Shown piece after piece: positions 34,925 through 42,758 of a stretch of DNA of 64,000 bases. How positions within the stretch are numbered: the stretch's first letter is position 1; every line of letters starts with the position of its first letter. The notes beneath the pieces were generated by a model that searched no databases, was not told the origin of the DNA, and worked only from the letters and a program-made list of their open reading frames with translations. The DNA is from Rhodospirillales bacterium (GTDB lineage Bacteria > Pseudomonadota > Alphaproteobacteria > Rhodospirillales > Rhodospirillaceae). The stretch is taken from NCBI GenBank assembly GCA_028281845.1, contig JANQJD010000008.1, forward strand, positions 62,001 through 126,000, read 5' to 3'. The position numbers and the translations under genes were made by a program.

Positions 34925-37122
34925 GCAGGCTTGCCGCACTTGTTGGCATCGAACCAGTGTATTGGGATATTTTCGGTCATCGCCACGAAACAGAAGAAGA
35001 CACTAGGCTTTTGCTAATGTCCGCCATGGGGTTGGCAATAGACACCCCTGATACTGCGAGAGAACACCTGAAGGCCATTGAGGAGCGAACGTGGGGGCGT
35101 TGGCTCAGGTTTTTCACCGTCGTTCGCCGCGGCAGGCCAATGACCGTGCCGCTGTATCTGCCAGCCGATGTGACTCGGCATCCAATGGTTTGGAGTCTTT
35201 CTGCTGAGGATGGCCGTGTGTTGAGTGGACGCCTGTGGCCCGGGACTCTCAAGAGCACTGAAAGCTGTGTGATTGACGGGAAAAAGATTGTGCGGCTGCT
35301 GCTGCTTTTACCAGAAGAAGTGTGTGATGGCTATCATACTCTCACGCTTCAGGATGGAAAAGACTCTGTACGTGGGACTGTTGTTGTCGCACCGTCGGCC
35401 TCCTACCTTCCCGCCTGGTTCAGCCGCGCTCAGGAGCGGCGCTGGGGTGTTGCCTGCCATCTGTATGCCCTGCGTTCTGAGAAAGACTGGGGTATTGGTG
35501 ACTTCACTACCCTGGTCCAGCTTGCGACAGCGCTTGCCGGGAGTGGAGCGACATGCATTGGTCTCAACCCTCTCCATGCCTTGTTCCCCCATAACCCATT
35601 GCATTGTAGCCCCTATTCCCCGTCAAGCCGGCTGTTTTTGAACCCGCTTTACATTGATGTGAGCGCTGTGCCAGAGTTTGGAGAATGCGACAGGGCGTCC
35701 AGGCGCATCAAAACGGCCAAATTCAAGAAACGTTTGGAAAAAGCACGGACTACGCCGTACGTGGATTATCCAGCAGTGGCCGCATTAAAGTTTGAAGTTC
35801 TTGTATTGCTTCATGCGTGCTTCGAATCGCTCCATCCTGCTGGACACACAGCCGATAAACGCCGTAGGGCCTTTCAGCTCTTCTGCGAAGAAGGGGGAGA
35901 GCCGCTTTATCGCTTAGCCCTTTATCAGGCTCTTGTTGAGGCCCACAATGGCCTGGGTTGGCCAGATTGGCCAGTGGCGTTTCAGAATCCTAACAGCGCG
36001 GCAGTGCGTGCCTTTGCACGGGATAAAGCACATGCGAAACGCATTGCTTATCACCTCTACCTGCAATGGGAGGCAGACCGTCAGCTGTGTGCAGCTGCGC
36101 ACCGTTGCACTGATAGCGGACTGTCTGTTGGCTTATACCGCGATCTCGCTGTCGGCGTGGACTCCGCTGGAGCCGATGTGTGGAGTCACAAGGAAACTTT
36201 TGCCGCTGCTCGTGTGGGGGCACCGCCGGATCAGTTCAATGCTCAAGGGCAAGACTGGGGTTCCCCGCCGTTGAATCCACTGCGGCTACAGGAGGAAAAC
36301 GGTTACGCTGATTTCATCGCCGTGTTACGGGCTAATATGCGCCATGCCGGTGCCTTACGCATCGACCATGTCATGGCGCTGCTGCACCTTTTCTGGATTC
36401 CACTCGGCGGTAACCCATCTACCGGCGCTTATGTAAGCTATCCCTTAGAGGACCTGCTGGGAATCGTCGCCCTGGAGAGTCATCGTCACCAATGCATGGT
36501 GATAGGTGAGGATCTAGGCACTGTCCCGCCTGCATTTCGCGATCATATGACGGCTGAAGGCATTCTCTCCTACCGGGTGCTAATGTTCGAACGCTGGCCA
36601 GATACAAACTTTTTCAAGAGACCACATACATATCCACCATTTGCACTAGCAATAGCTTCTACACATGATTTACCAACTGTGGCTGGGCACTGGTATGGCA
36701 CGGATATCACGCTGAAAAAGCGACTGAATCTAGTCTCAGCGGACAAATCAGCGGCAGCAATGGCAGAGCGGAACACTGATAGAAGGTTGTTACGCGCAGC
36801 CCTTGTTGATCAACACTTGATAGAACAGTCTTTCCCACTGGATACCAGTCTCGACGCAGAGAATCTGCAGGCTTTAGTTCTCGCGGTACACCGTTTCCTC
36901 GCTCGATCCGCTAGCCGCTTTATGCTCGTTAACCTAGATGATCTCTTACTTGAAACTACACAGCTTAACTTGCCGGGGACGATAGACGAATATCCTAACT
37001 GGCGGCGGAAAACTCCACAATTGATAGAATCACTGCATACTAACTCCTACATACGTACCAGCGCAGCAGCGATTAACGCCGATCGTTCTTTATCCGTATC
37101 CGTAGAACGAGAATTATCTTAA
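34903..37122 (+). CDS. malQ: 4-alpha-glucanotransferase (amylomaltase)
   Basis: GH77 disproportionating enzyme acting on malto-oligosaccharides released during glycogen breakdown. Barrel signatures: GDFTTLVQLATALAGSGATCIGLNPLHALFP, LYIDVSAVPEFGE, catalytic Asp in LRIDHVMALLHLFWIP, Glu in VIGEDLGTVP and Asp in STHDLPTVAGHW. 739 aa includes the N-terminal extra domain seen in E. coli-like MalQ. GGAGAG lies 8 bases upstream of the ATG, inside the glgX tail. Last gene of the operon. A short AT-rich stretch occurs near 36610-36670. Confidence 0.97.
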   Translation: MDQSETLSRLAALVGIEPVYWDIFGHRHETEEDTRLLLMSAMGLAIDTPDTAREHLKAIEERTWGRWLRFFTVVRRGRPMTVPLYLPADVTRHPMVWSLSAEDGRVLSGRLWPGTLKSTESCVIDGKKIVRLLLLLPEEVCDGYHTLTLQDGKDSVRGTVVVAPSASYLPAWFSRAQERRWGVACHLYALRSEKDWGIGDFTTLVQLATALAGSGATCIGLNPLHALFPHNPLHCSPYSPSSRLFLNPLYIDVSAVPEFGECDRASRRIKTAKFKKRLEKARTTPYVDYPAVAALKFEVLVLLHACFESLHPAGHTADKRRRAFQLFCEEGGEPLYRLALYQALVEAHNGLGWPDWPVAFQNPNSAAVRAFARDKAHAKRIAYHLYLQWEADRQLCAAAHRCTDSGLSVGLYRDLAVGVDSAGADVWSHKETFAAARVGAPPDQFNAQGQDWGSPPLNPLRLQEENGYADFIAVLRANMRHAGALRIDHVMALLHLFWIPLGGNPSTGAYVSYPLEDLLGIVALESHRHQCMVIGEDLGTVPPAFRDHMTAEGILSYRVLMFERWPDTNFFKRPHTYPPFALAIASTHDLPTVAGHWYGTDITLKKRLNLVSADKSAAAMAERNTDRRLLRAALVDQHLIEQSFPLDTSLDAENLQALVLAVHRFLARSASRFMLVNLDDLLLETTQLNLPGTIDEYPNWRRKTPQLIESLHTNSYIRTSAAAINADRSLSVSVERELS

Positions 37123-37208
37123 GAACGAGTGAGTACAAGGGGGTCTGCGAATTTTCTGAGAGGATTCTCCCTCACACTGCCCAAAGCCATCCCGCCACGC
37201 CATGAGGC

Positions 37209-37254
37209 AGGGATATCCCTCTTTATCTGTGTGTGTGTGTGGGTGTGTGTGTGG
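37209..37254. repeat. 12-bp palindrome and GT microsatellite between malQ and tusA
   Basis: AGGGATATCCCT (37209-37220) is a perfect palindrome. It is followed by a (TG)n run interrupted once by GG (37229-37254) that reaches the tusA stop codon. The two genes converge here. Confidence 0.85.
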
Positions 37255-37256
37255 AA

Positions 37257-37481
37257 TCAGCTAGTCCGTTTGATTTGATACGTGTAAATCCCACCTGCCT
37301 CGAGACTCTCCACTAGCTCGTGGCCCGTCTGGCGACAGAAAGCCTCAAAATCCTTAACAGAGCCAGGATCAGTGGCATGTACTTGAAGGATTTCACCAAC
37401 AGCAATGTCCTTCAGGGCCTTTTTCGCTCGCAAGATGGGCAGAGGGCAATTCAAGCCCTTGGCATCAAGAATGCTACCCAT
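37257..37481 (-). CDS. tusA: TusA/SirA-family sulfur carrier protein
   Basis: 74-aa protein with the family signature LDAKGLNCPLPILRAKKAL; Cys12 in the CPxP motif carries sulfane sulfur. TusA proteins serve tRNA thiolation and, in sulfur oxidisers, deliver sulfur to the Dsr or sHdr oxidation pathways. Here it follows dsrE2 by 72 bases and lies across a promoter region from sulfide dehydrogenase genes, which supports the sulfur-oxidation role. Confidence 0.93.
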   Translation of the reverse strand: MGSILDAKGLNCPLPILRAKKALKDIAVGEILQVHATDPGSVKDFEAFCRQTGHELVESLEAGGIYTYQIKRTS

Positions 37482-37553
37482 TACTTTTTCTCCCCCTTCT
37501 TAGTTACCCCGCTGCCACCATACGCCAACAGTATTGGTCAAAAATGATCAAGA

Positions 37554-38042
37554 TTAAATGAACAGATTCACGTTACATTTGGAAGCTGTTTCAATATAGG
37601 TCGCAGCTCCAGCGTATTCGAGGCCATCCATCATATCTGATGTTTTGTACTCAAAAAGATCCATTGTCATCTGACAGGCAATTAAACGCACCCCCGCTTC
37701 TTGAGCCAGTTCTCGCAGCTCTTCTATTGAAGCCACCCCTTTTTTCTTGATGAGATCCTTCATCATGGCGGTGGCCAAGCCATCGATGCCTGGCAACATC
37801 CCAACCACATTAGGCATCACGAGATGCATACCCATAAGCGGCATTTCCATTGCTGCATTGCCAAGAGTCGTAACCTTCAGATCAAGTTTTTTCTTGCATA
37901 GGGCCAGTCCATAGAAAGTGAAGAAGAGGGTCACATCGAGCCCCATACTTGCCCCTGTGGTTGCCAGAATAAACGGAGGATAAGCCCAGTCCAGAGTCCC
38001 TTTAGTCACAATGATTGACATGCTCTTCGTGTTGTCCGACAT
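37554..38042 (-). CDS. dsrE2: DsrE2-like sulfur-transfer protein
   Basis: 162-aa DsrE/DsrF-like protein. N-terminal SMSIIVTKGTLDWAYPPFILATTGASMGLDVTLFFTFYGLAL and a later RLIACQMTMDLF are typical of the DsrE2 branch, with a probable membrane-associated hydrophobic segment and the Cys in IACQMT as candidate sulfur acceptor. In sulfur oxidisers rhd-tusA-dsrE2 genes form a cytoplasmic sulfur relay; here the rhodanese is missing locally. GGGAGGG precedes the ATG. A hairpin lies in its leader. Confidence 0.88.
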   Translation of the reverse strand: MSDNTKSMSIIVTKGTLDWAYPPFILATTGASMGLDVTLFFTFYGLALCKKKLDLKVTTLGNAAMEMPLMGMHLVMPNVVGMLPGIDGLATAMMKDLIKKKGVASIEELRELAQEAGVRLIACQMTMDLFEYKTSDMMDGLEYAGAATYIETASKCNVNLFI

Positions 38043-38419
38043 TCATCCCTCCCTGTGCACAAAACAGCCTTTGTGCGTCGCGACGGAGACAAAAGGCCCT
38101 GCCGGAGGGGCGTGCTGTCTTTAGCCCGCTTTCGACACGACCCGCACCAGCATAGTCATCCCCTTCACATCGCTTGTAGTTGACACTTCTGGAATCAGAA
38201 TGGATTAGGGCGTCACAATCTAACGTGAAATCTGACGAGCGCAAAGAGAATTGCGCGATCGCTGTCAAAACGAGATTTGTAGTATTGTCAGCCCAGTGAG
38301 AAGCAGTCCCTATGCCCCTGCCATCGACACACGACGCACACACTTGGTTGTGATCTTTATCGTGACTATGATTTTATGTATCTGAGGTCGAGGGGACATT
38401 GAGACAGCGAGGGAAGACC
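38043..38419. other. Divergent regulatory spacer between dsrE2-tusA and fccAB
   Basis: 377 bases without a gene. About 25 bases upstream of dsrE2 lies GCCTTTGT (38067-38074) facing ACAAAAGGC (38089-38097), enclosing the perfect palindrome CGTCGCGACG (38076-38085). This is a possible leader hairpin or operator. A sigma-70-like promoter faces fccA (listed separately). Confidence 0.55.
38344..38372 (+). promoter_or_regulatory. Probable sigma-70 promoter of fccAB
   Basis: TTGGTT (38344-38349), 17-base spacer, TATGAT (38367-38372). The predicted transcription start is about 40 bases before the fccA ATG. Confidence 0.5.
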
Positions 38420-39028
38420 ATGAGGAAAAACAAAGCGAGTCTCTTGGCAGTCTTATTATGGGGGGTGGCAGGGGGACTGGTAATCGTAGGGAACAGTTCC
38501 GCTGCAGACCCGGTCACCCCCAGGATGTTGAGTTACGCCTGTGCTGGTTGCCACGGGACAAATGGCGTCAGCGCTGGGCCAGCAATCCCGACGATTGCCG
38601 GCATTGATGCCGACTATTTTGTTTCTGCCATGCAAGGTTATAAGAAGGACGAGTGGGCCTCCACAGTAATGGGTCGCCTCGCTAAAAACTATAGTGACGA
38701 TCAAATCATTGCCATGGGAAAGTTCTTTGCGAAACAGCAGTTTGTTCCTGCAGATCAGGTCGTAGACAGCGAAAAAGCAGCACTAGGCAAGTCCCTCCAC
38801 AGGCAGCACTGCGAGAAGTGTCATGAGAATGACGGTGCGAGCAGCGAGGGAACAGGTGTGTTAGCGGGGCAATGGATGCCTTATCTTCACGCAGCGCTGC
38901 ATGACTACATTTCTGGAATGCGGCCGATGAGCAAGAATATGGAGGCCAAGATTGACGCCGTGCTCAAGGAGCACAAAAAAGCTGGGATCGAGGCACTTGT
39001 TCATTTCTATGGCAGTAAGAGCCATTGA
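38420..39028 (+). CDS. fccA: Diheme cytochrome c subunit of flavocytochrome c sulfide dehydrogenase
   Basis: Periplasmic electron acceptor from FccB. Signal peptide (basic N-terminus, hydrophobic 8-24, cleavage near SSA-AD) followed by two heme c sites, CAGCH (41-45) and CEKCH (131-135), with Met candidates at M84 and in GMRPMSKNM. 202 aa matches the diheme FccA form. ATG at 38420 has GAGGGA about 5-10 bases upstream. fccB starts 16 bases later, so the pair forms one sulfide:cytochrome c oxidoreductase. Confidence 0.94.
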   Translation: MRKNKASLLAVLLWGVAGGLVIVGNSSAADPVTPRMLSYACAGCHGTNGVSAGPAIPTIAGIDADYFVSAMQGYKKDEWASTVMGRLAKNYSDDQIIAMGKFFAKQQFVPADQVVDSEKAALGKSLHRQHCEKCHENDGASSEGTGVLAGQWMPYLHAALHDYISGMRPMSKNMEAKIDAVLKEHKKAGIEALVHFYGSKSH

Positions 39029-39044
39029 GGGGGGGGTAGTGCTT

Positions 39045-40334
39045 ATGTTCAATGTTAACCGCCGTGGTTTCTTGAAACTCACGACAGCCGCTGCTACCAT
39101 ACCAGCGCTTAGCGTCCCATACATCGCACGTGGTGCGGGCCAGAAGGTAGTGGTTATTGGTGGCGGTCCAGGAGGCGCTACAGCTGCTAAGTACATCAAA
39201 ATGGCAAACCCACAGATTCACGTGACTCTGATCGAGTCTAGTAAAGAGTACATCGCCTGTTTTCTGTCCAATGAAGCCCTGATCGGCCAACGTACGATGG
39301 ACTCACTCACTATCAGTTTTGATTCTCTGAAGAAGCATGGCATTCACATCATCATAGAGACCGTGACAGGTATTGACCCAACAAGCAAAATGGTCAGTAC
39401 CAGGGAAGGAAACACTCATACCTATGACCGCTGTGTTGTCGCTCCCGGTATCGACTTTCGATGGGATGCGATCGAAGGCTATAATGAAAGGACAAGTGAG
39501 ACCATTCCCCATGCCTGGAGAGCAGGCGTGCAGACGAGTCTTTTACGAAAACAGATCGAAAGCATGCGGGATGGTGGAACGCTCATTATCGTCGCGCCCC
39601 CCAATCCATTTCGCTGCCCCCCTGGGCCATATGAGCGCGCCTCACTCATCGCACACTATTTCAAAACTCATGGCAAGAATAAGTCCAAGATTATTATCCT
39701 TGATCCAAAGGATTCTTTCATTAAGAAAGAACTATTCATCCAGGCGTGGAGCCGCATGTACGGTTATGGCACACAGGACAGCATGATTCAATGGGTTGCG
39801 GGGGCAGAGGGTGGCAAGGTGGATAAGATTGATCCAAAGACATTGGTTGTCCAAGCTCAGATAGAGGATTTCAAAGCAGATGTCCTCAACGTCATACCCC
39901 CCCAGAAGGCAGGGGCTATCGCCGCAACTGCCGGTCTGACAGATCATCAGGGCTGGTGTCCTGTCAATCAGAAGACCTTTGAATCCACCCTTCATACGGG
40001 CATTCACGTTATTGGGGACTCCTGTATCGCAGGCAGCATGCCTAAATCAGCTTATTCTGCCAATGCCCAGGCTAAAGTAGTGGCTTCTGCTGTTATGACC
40101 TCTCTCGAGGGAAGAGAGCCAGAAACGCCATCGTACGTGAATACCTGTTATAGTATCGCTGGTCACAACTATGGATTTTCAGTGGCAGCGGTTTATACAT
40201 TTGATGATGACAAGAAGACGATCACCGGTAAGGCAGCCGTAACGGCCCCCGATGCTTCACCGGTAACGCTGAAGCGTGAAGTCTCTTATGCCCACAGCTG
40301 GTTTAAGAACATTGTCGCCGATAGCTGGCAATAA
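39045..40334 (+). CDS. fccB: Flavocytochrome c sulfide dehydrogenase, flavoprotein subunit
   Basis: Oxidises sulfide to sulfur or polysulfide in the periplasm. Tat-type leader NRRGFLKL followed by the FAD motif VVVIGGGPGGATAAKY (35-50). Cys72 in ACFLSNEALIG aligns with the Cys that binds FAD covalently (Cys42 of the mature Allochromatium protein). Cys191 in PFRCPPGPYERA and Cys368 in NTCYSI align with the redox-active disulfide (Cys161/Cys337). C-terminal Fcc domain (NYGFSVAAVY...EVSYAHSWFKNIV) is complete. 429 aa. With all key residues present the enzyme should work. Confidence 0.96.
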   Translation: MFNVNRRGFLKLTTAAATIPALSVPYIARGAGQKVVVIGGGPGGATAAKYIKMANPQIHVTLIESSKEYIACFLSNEALIGQRTMDSLTISFDSLKKHGIHIIIETVTGIDPTSKMVSTREGNTHTYDRCVVAPGIDFRWDAIEGYNERTSETIPHAWRAGVQTSLLRKQIESMRDGGTLIIVAPPNPFRCPPGPYERASLIAHYFKTHGKNKSKIIILDPKDSFIKKELFIQAWSRMYGYGTQDSMIQWVAGAEGGKVDKIDPKTLVVQAQIEDFKADVLNVIPPQKAGAIAATAGLTDHQGWCPVNQKTFESTLHTGIHVIGDSCIAGSMPKSAYSANAQAKVVASAVMTSLEGREPETPSYVNTCYSIAGHNYGFSVAAVYTFDDDKKTITGKAAVTAPDASPVTLKREVSYAHSWFKNIVADSWQ

Positions 40335-40346
40335 AAACACACGTCT

Positions 40347-40373
40347 CCCTCCGTTTTTCCGCGGAACGGAGGG
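40347..40373 (+). terminator. Hairpin after fccB
   Basis: CCCTCCGTT-N9-AACGGAGGG is a perfect 9-bp stem 12 bases after the fccB stop. No T run follows (AATGTGCC); an A-rich run precedes it, so it may also act on the opposite strand after dadA. Confidence 0.5.
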
Positions 40374-40428
40374 AATGTGCCAGTGCCTTCCATGCACTGC
40401 AACACATTGGGAATGTACCTGCTCTGAG

Positions 40429-41682
40429 TCAGAATCTCTCTAAGCCTAGACCATGCAGATCAATAGCAGGGGATCGGCCAGCGATAAGGTCAGCGATGAC
40501 GTAGGCTGAGCCGACGGCCATTGTCCACCCTAACGTACCATGACCAGTGTTCAGAAGAAGTTCAGGCCATTGTGTGTAGCCAATCATGGGGAGACTGTCC
40601 GGGGTTTTCGGCCGCAACCCTGCCCAGGGCACAGCGCTGGTGTAGTCCCCGCCATTGGGGAATAATATTCTAGCACGTTTTAGTATCAAAGATGCTCTTA
40701 AAGGTATTATCGCAGAATCCCACCCTGCAAAATCGGCAGTCCCGGCAATACGTAAACGGTCTCTCAATCTTGAGTAAACCATCTTATATGCGTCGTCCGT
40801 AATACTAACATGTGGGGCCCCGGAAAAACCCGTAGTATTTACTGTTATGGAATACCCTTTAGCGGGATAAATGGGCAAGCGTAAGCCAACAGTCCGCGCA
40901 ATCAACGGGCTGTAGCTGCCTAGTGCTAAGATGTAAATGGTGCCAGTGATTGGTCCGTGGTCCGTGACAACGTGCAAAATTCTGCCAGCCTCTGTCTGGA
41001 ACCCAAGAACGGTCACTCCAAAACGGAACTCCACACCGGCAGATTGGGCTAGTTGAGCGAGACGGGTAGTAAAAATATGCGCATCGCCGCTCTCATCGTC
41101 TGGACTATAAAGGCCACCGGCTAGATGTGGCGCCACATCTCTCAGGGCAGGTTCTATCGTCAAACATGTGGTCACTGAGCATTGTTGACATTCCAACCCA
41201 TGGGCTCGCATGATTTCCGCAGCAGCGCAAGCGCGGGTGAACGCACGTGCAGCACGATAAATATGCAGAATACCTTTGTTGCAAGAGTCATAACTAAGCC
41301 CTGTCTCCGCTCTGAGTGCTTTCAGCATTGTCCGACTGTAAAGGGCAAGACGCAGAATACATTCTGTATTGTGGCGAGCACGGGAGGATGTGCAGTTGCA
41401 CAGGAACTGCCAGAGCCAAACCCACAAGGCTGGGTCCCAGCGCATCCACCGGAATACCAGAGGCGCATCGGAGCGCCAAAGCCATCGCAACACATTGAGA
41501 AGGGCTTTTGGTGTAGCCCACGGCTCAGCGTGACTGGCTGAAACCTGCCCACCATTAGCAAAGCTTGCTTCCAGTCCAGCATACGTCCTGCGGTCGATCA
41601 CAACGACATCATGCCCCTGTTGAGAAAGGCAATATGCGGTTGAGACACCAATGACACCTGCACCAAGAATAATCACACGCAA
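40429..41682 (-). CDS. dadA: D-amino acid dehydrogenase-like FAD oxidoreductase
   Basis: Oxidises D-amino acids to 2-oxoacids with electrons to the respiratory chain. N-terminal VIILGAGVIGVSTAYCLSQQGHDVVVIDR (FAD), ASFANGGQVSASHAEPWATP typical of DadA, and C-terminal GHGTLGWTMAVGSAYVIADLI. The frame is open to 41739 (GTG), but TTG at 41682 with GGGAG eight bases upstream fits the family start (about 417 aa). Bases about 40670-40870 are AT-rich. Unlinked to any alanine racemase here. Confidence 0.9.
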   Translation of the reverse strand: MRVIILGAGVIGVSTAYCLSQQGHDVVVIDRRTYAGLEASFANGGQVSASHAEPWATPKALLNVLRWLWRSDAPLVFRWMRWDPALWVWLWQFLCNCTSSRARHNTECILRLALYSRTMLKALRAETGLSYDSCNKGILHIYRAARAFTRACAAAEIMRAHGLECQQCSVTTCLTIEPALRDVAPHLAGGLYSPDDESGDAHIFTTRLAQLAQSAGVEFRFGVTVLGFQTEAGRILHVVTDHGPITGTIYILALGSYSPLIARTVGLRLPIYPAKGYSITVNTTGFSGAPHVSITDDAYKMVYSRLRDRLRIAGTADFAGWDSAIIPLRASLILKRARILFPNGGDYTSAVPWAGLRPKTPDSLPMIGYTQWPELLLNTGHGTLGWTMAVGSAYVIADLIAGRSPAIDLHGLGLERF

Positions 41683-41925
41683 TTTTCTCACTCCCGCATA
41701 CTGTGATACAGCCTTTCTATAAAGGAAATTTTCTTTCACAAGAAGGTCTTCTCTTTAACTATTATTCTTCCTTTTTGAGATCTGTTTCCTGGGTTGAAAT
41801 AGTGTTAGTCGAGGGTGAGGCGGCATAGTGAGGGTGGCTTTTGCGGGTTGTCTCGATGACAATCTGGAGTCACAATCAAGTCCTCGACTCGTGACACAAC
41901 TGCGAGACTCTCTCTCTGTAATGAA

Positions 41926-41945
41926 GTATGCCGTCGTATGCCGTC
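41926..41945. repeat. 10-bp perfect tandem duplication
   Basis: GTATGCCGTC occurs at 41926-41935 and 41936-41945 between dadA and petA. Confidence 0.9.
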
Positions 41946-42124
41946 TCTCGAAAAAGGACAAAGCTACCCCTCTGACTCCTTGCCTGAGTCCGTGGCTTTG
42001 AGACGCATTTTAGAGACTGCTAATCTTTCGACTTTCCAAGAGAGAGTGGATTGGATTACACTGAACTTTTCAGGTGGACGGTGAATGCGACCGGGATGCT
42101 TTATGGTAATTATGATTGTTATAG

Positions 42125-42171
42125 ATGTGAGTATCACATGTATATCTTTTTAGTTTGTAATACAAACTAAA
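42125..42171 (+). promoter_or_regulatory. Paired inverted repeats upstream of petABC
   Basis: ATGTGA-GTA-TCACAT (42125-42139) and TTTAGTTTGT-AAT-ACAAACTAAA (42149-42171; 10-bp arms) lie 20-66 bases before the petA ATG within an AT-rich segment that should contain the promoter. Both have 3-base centres. They could be operator sites or leader hairpins. Confidence 0.5.
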
Positions 42172-42190
42172 GTTCTATTGAGGTTACAGG

Positions 42191-42745
42191 ATGGCTCATG
42201 CAGTTAATCTCCCAAAATTTGATAAATATGAATCTAAAACTCGCCGTGATTTTCTTACCTATGCGACTATCACAACTGGAGCGGCTGGAACGGTCTTGGC
42301 CCTATGGCCGTTCATTCACAGCATGAACCCGGCCGCCGATGTGTTAGCATTGTCCTCGTCCGAAGTAGACTTGACACCAGTCTTTCCAGGACAGGCGATT
42401 ACTGTCACGTGGCGCGGTAAACCCGTCTTTATCCGCCACAGAACACCTGAGGAGACTCAGGCAGCCCGCGATGTCGACATAAGCGGATTGCCCGATCCAC
42501 AAAAGGACGAAGATCGTGTTCAAAATCCAGAATGGCTTATTCTCGTTGGCGTGTGCACACATCTAGGATGTGTCCCGCTCGGGCAAAAGCAAACAGATCC
42601 ACACGGAGACTACAATGGTTGGTTCTGCCCCTGTCATGGGTCCCATTATGATGTGTCTGGACGCATACGCAAGGGACCGGCACCATTTAACTTGATTGTA
42701 CCACCATATACATTTACTAGTAAAAATACGATCAAAATCGGTTAG
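42191..42745 (+). CDS. petA: Ubiquinol-cytochrome c reductase, Rieske iron-sulfur subunit
   Basis: Carries the 2Fe-2S cluster that takes the first electron from ubiquinol in complex III. Twin-Arg-like [11 protein letters not shown] then a single membrane helix (about 24-45), cluster ligands CTHLGC (122-127) and CPCHGS (146-151). 184 aa is normal. AGG two to four bases before the ATG and GAGG further up. First gene of petABC. Confidence 0.98.
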   Translation: MAHAVNLPKFDKYESKTRRDFLTYATITTGAAGTVLALWPFIHSMNPAADVLALSSSEVDLTPVFPGQAITVTWRGKPVFIRHRTPEETQAARDVDISGLPDPQKDEDRVQNPEWLILVGVCTHLGCVPLGQKQTDPHGDYNGWFCPCHGSHYDVSGRIRKGPAPFNLIVPPYTFTSKNTIKIG

Positions 42746-42758
42746 GAGCCTCCAAGAG

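Larger units (their letters stand above)
41683..42190. other. Gene-free divergent spacer between dadA and the bc1 operon
   Basis: 508 bases without a gene. Holds a 10-bp tandem duplication (41926-41945), a nested hairpin (41960-41999) that on the dadA strand is followed by GTCCTTTTT, and near petA an AT-rich stretch with two inverted repeats (42125-42139 and 42149-42171). No glycine-riboswitch-like signature was seen in the dadA leader. Confidence 0.55.

Noticed and set aside
41683-41960. Glycine riboswitch in the dadA leader
   Set aside because: No conserved tandem-aptamer core sequences visible; only a simple nested hairpin.
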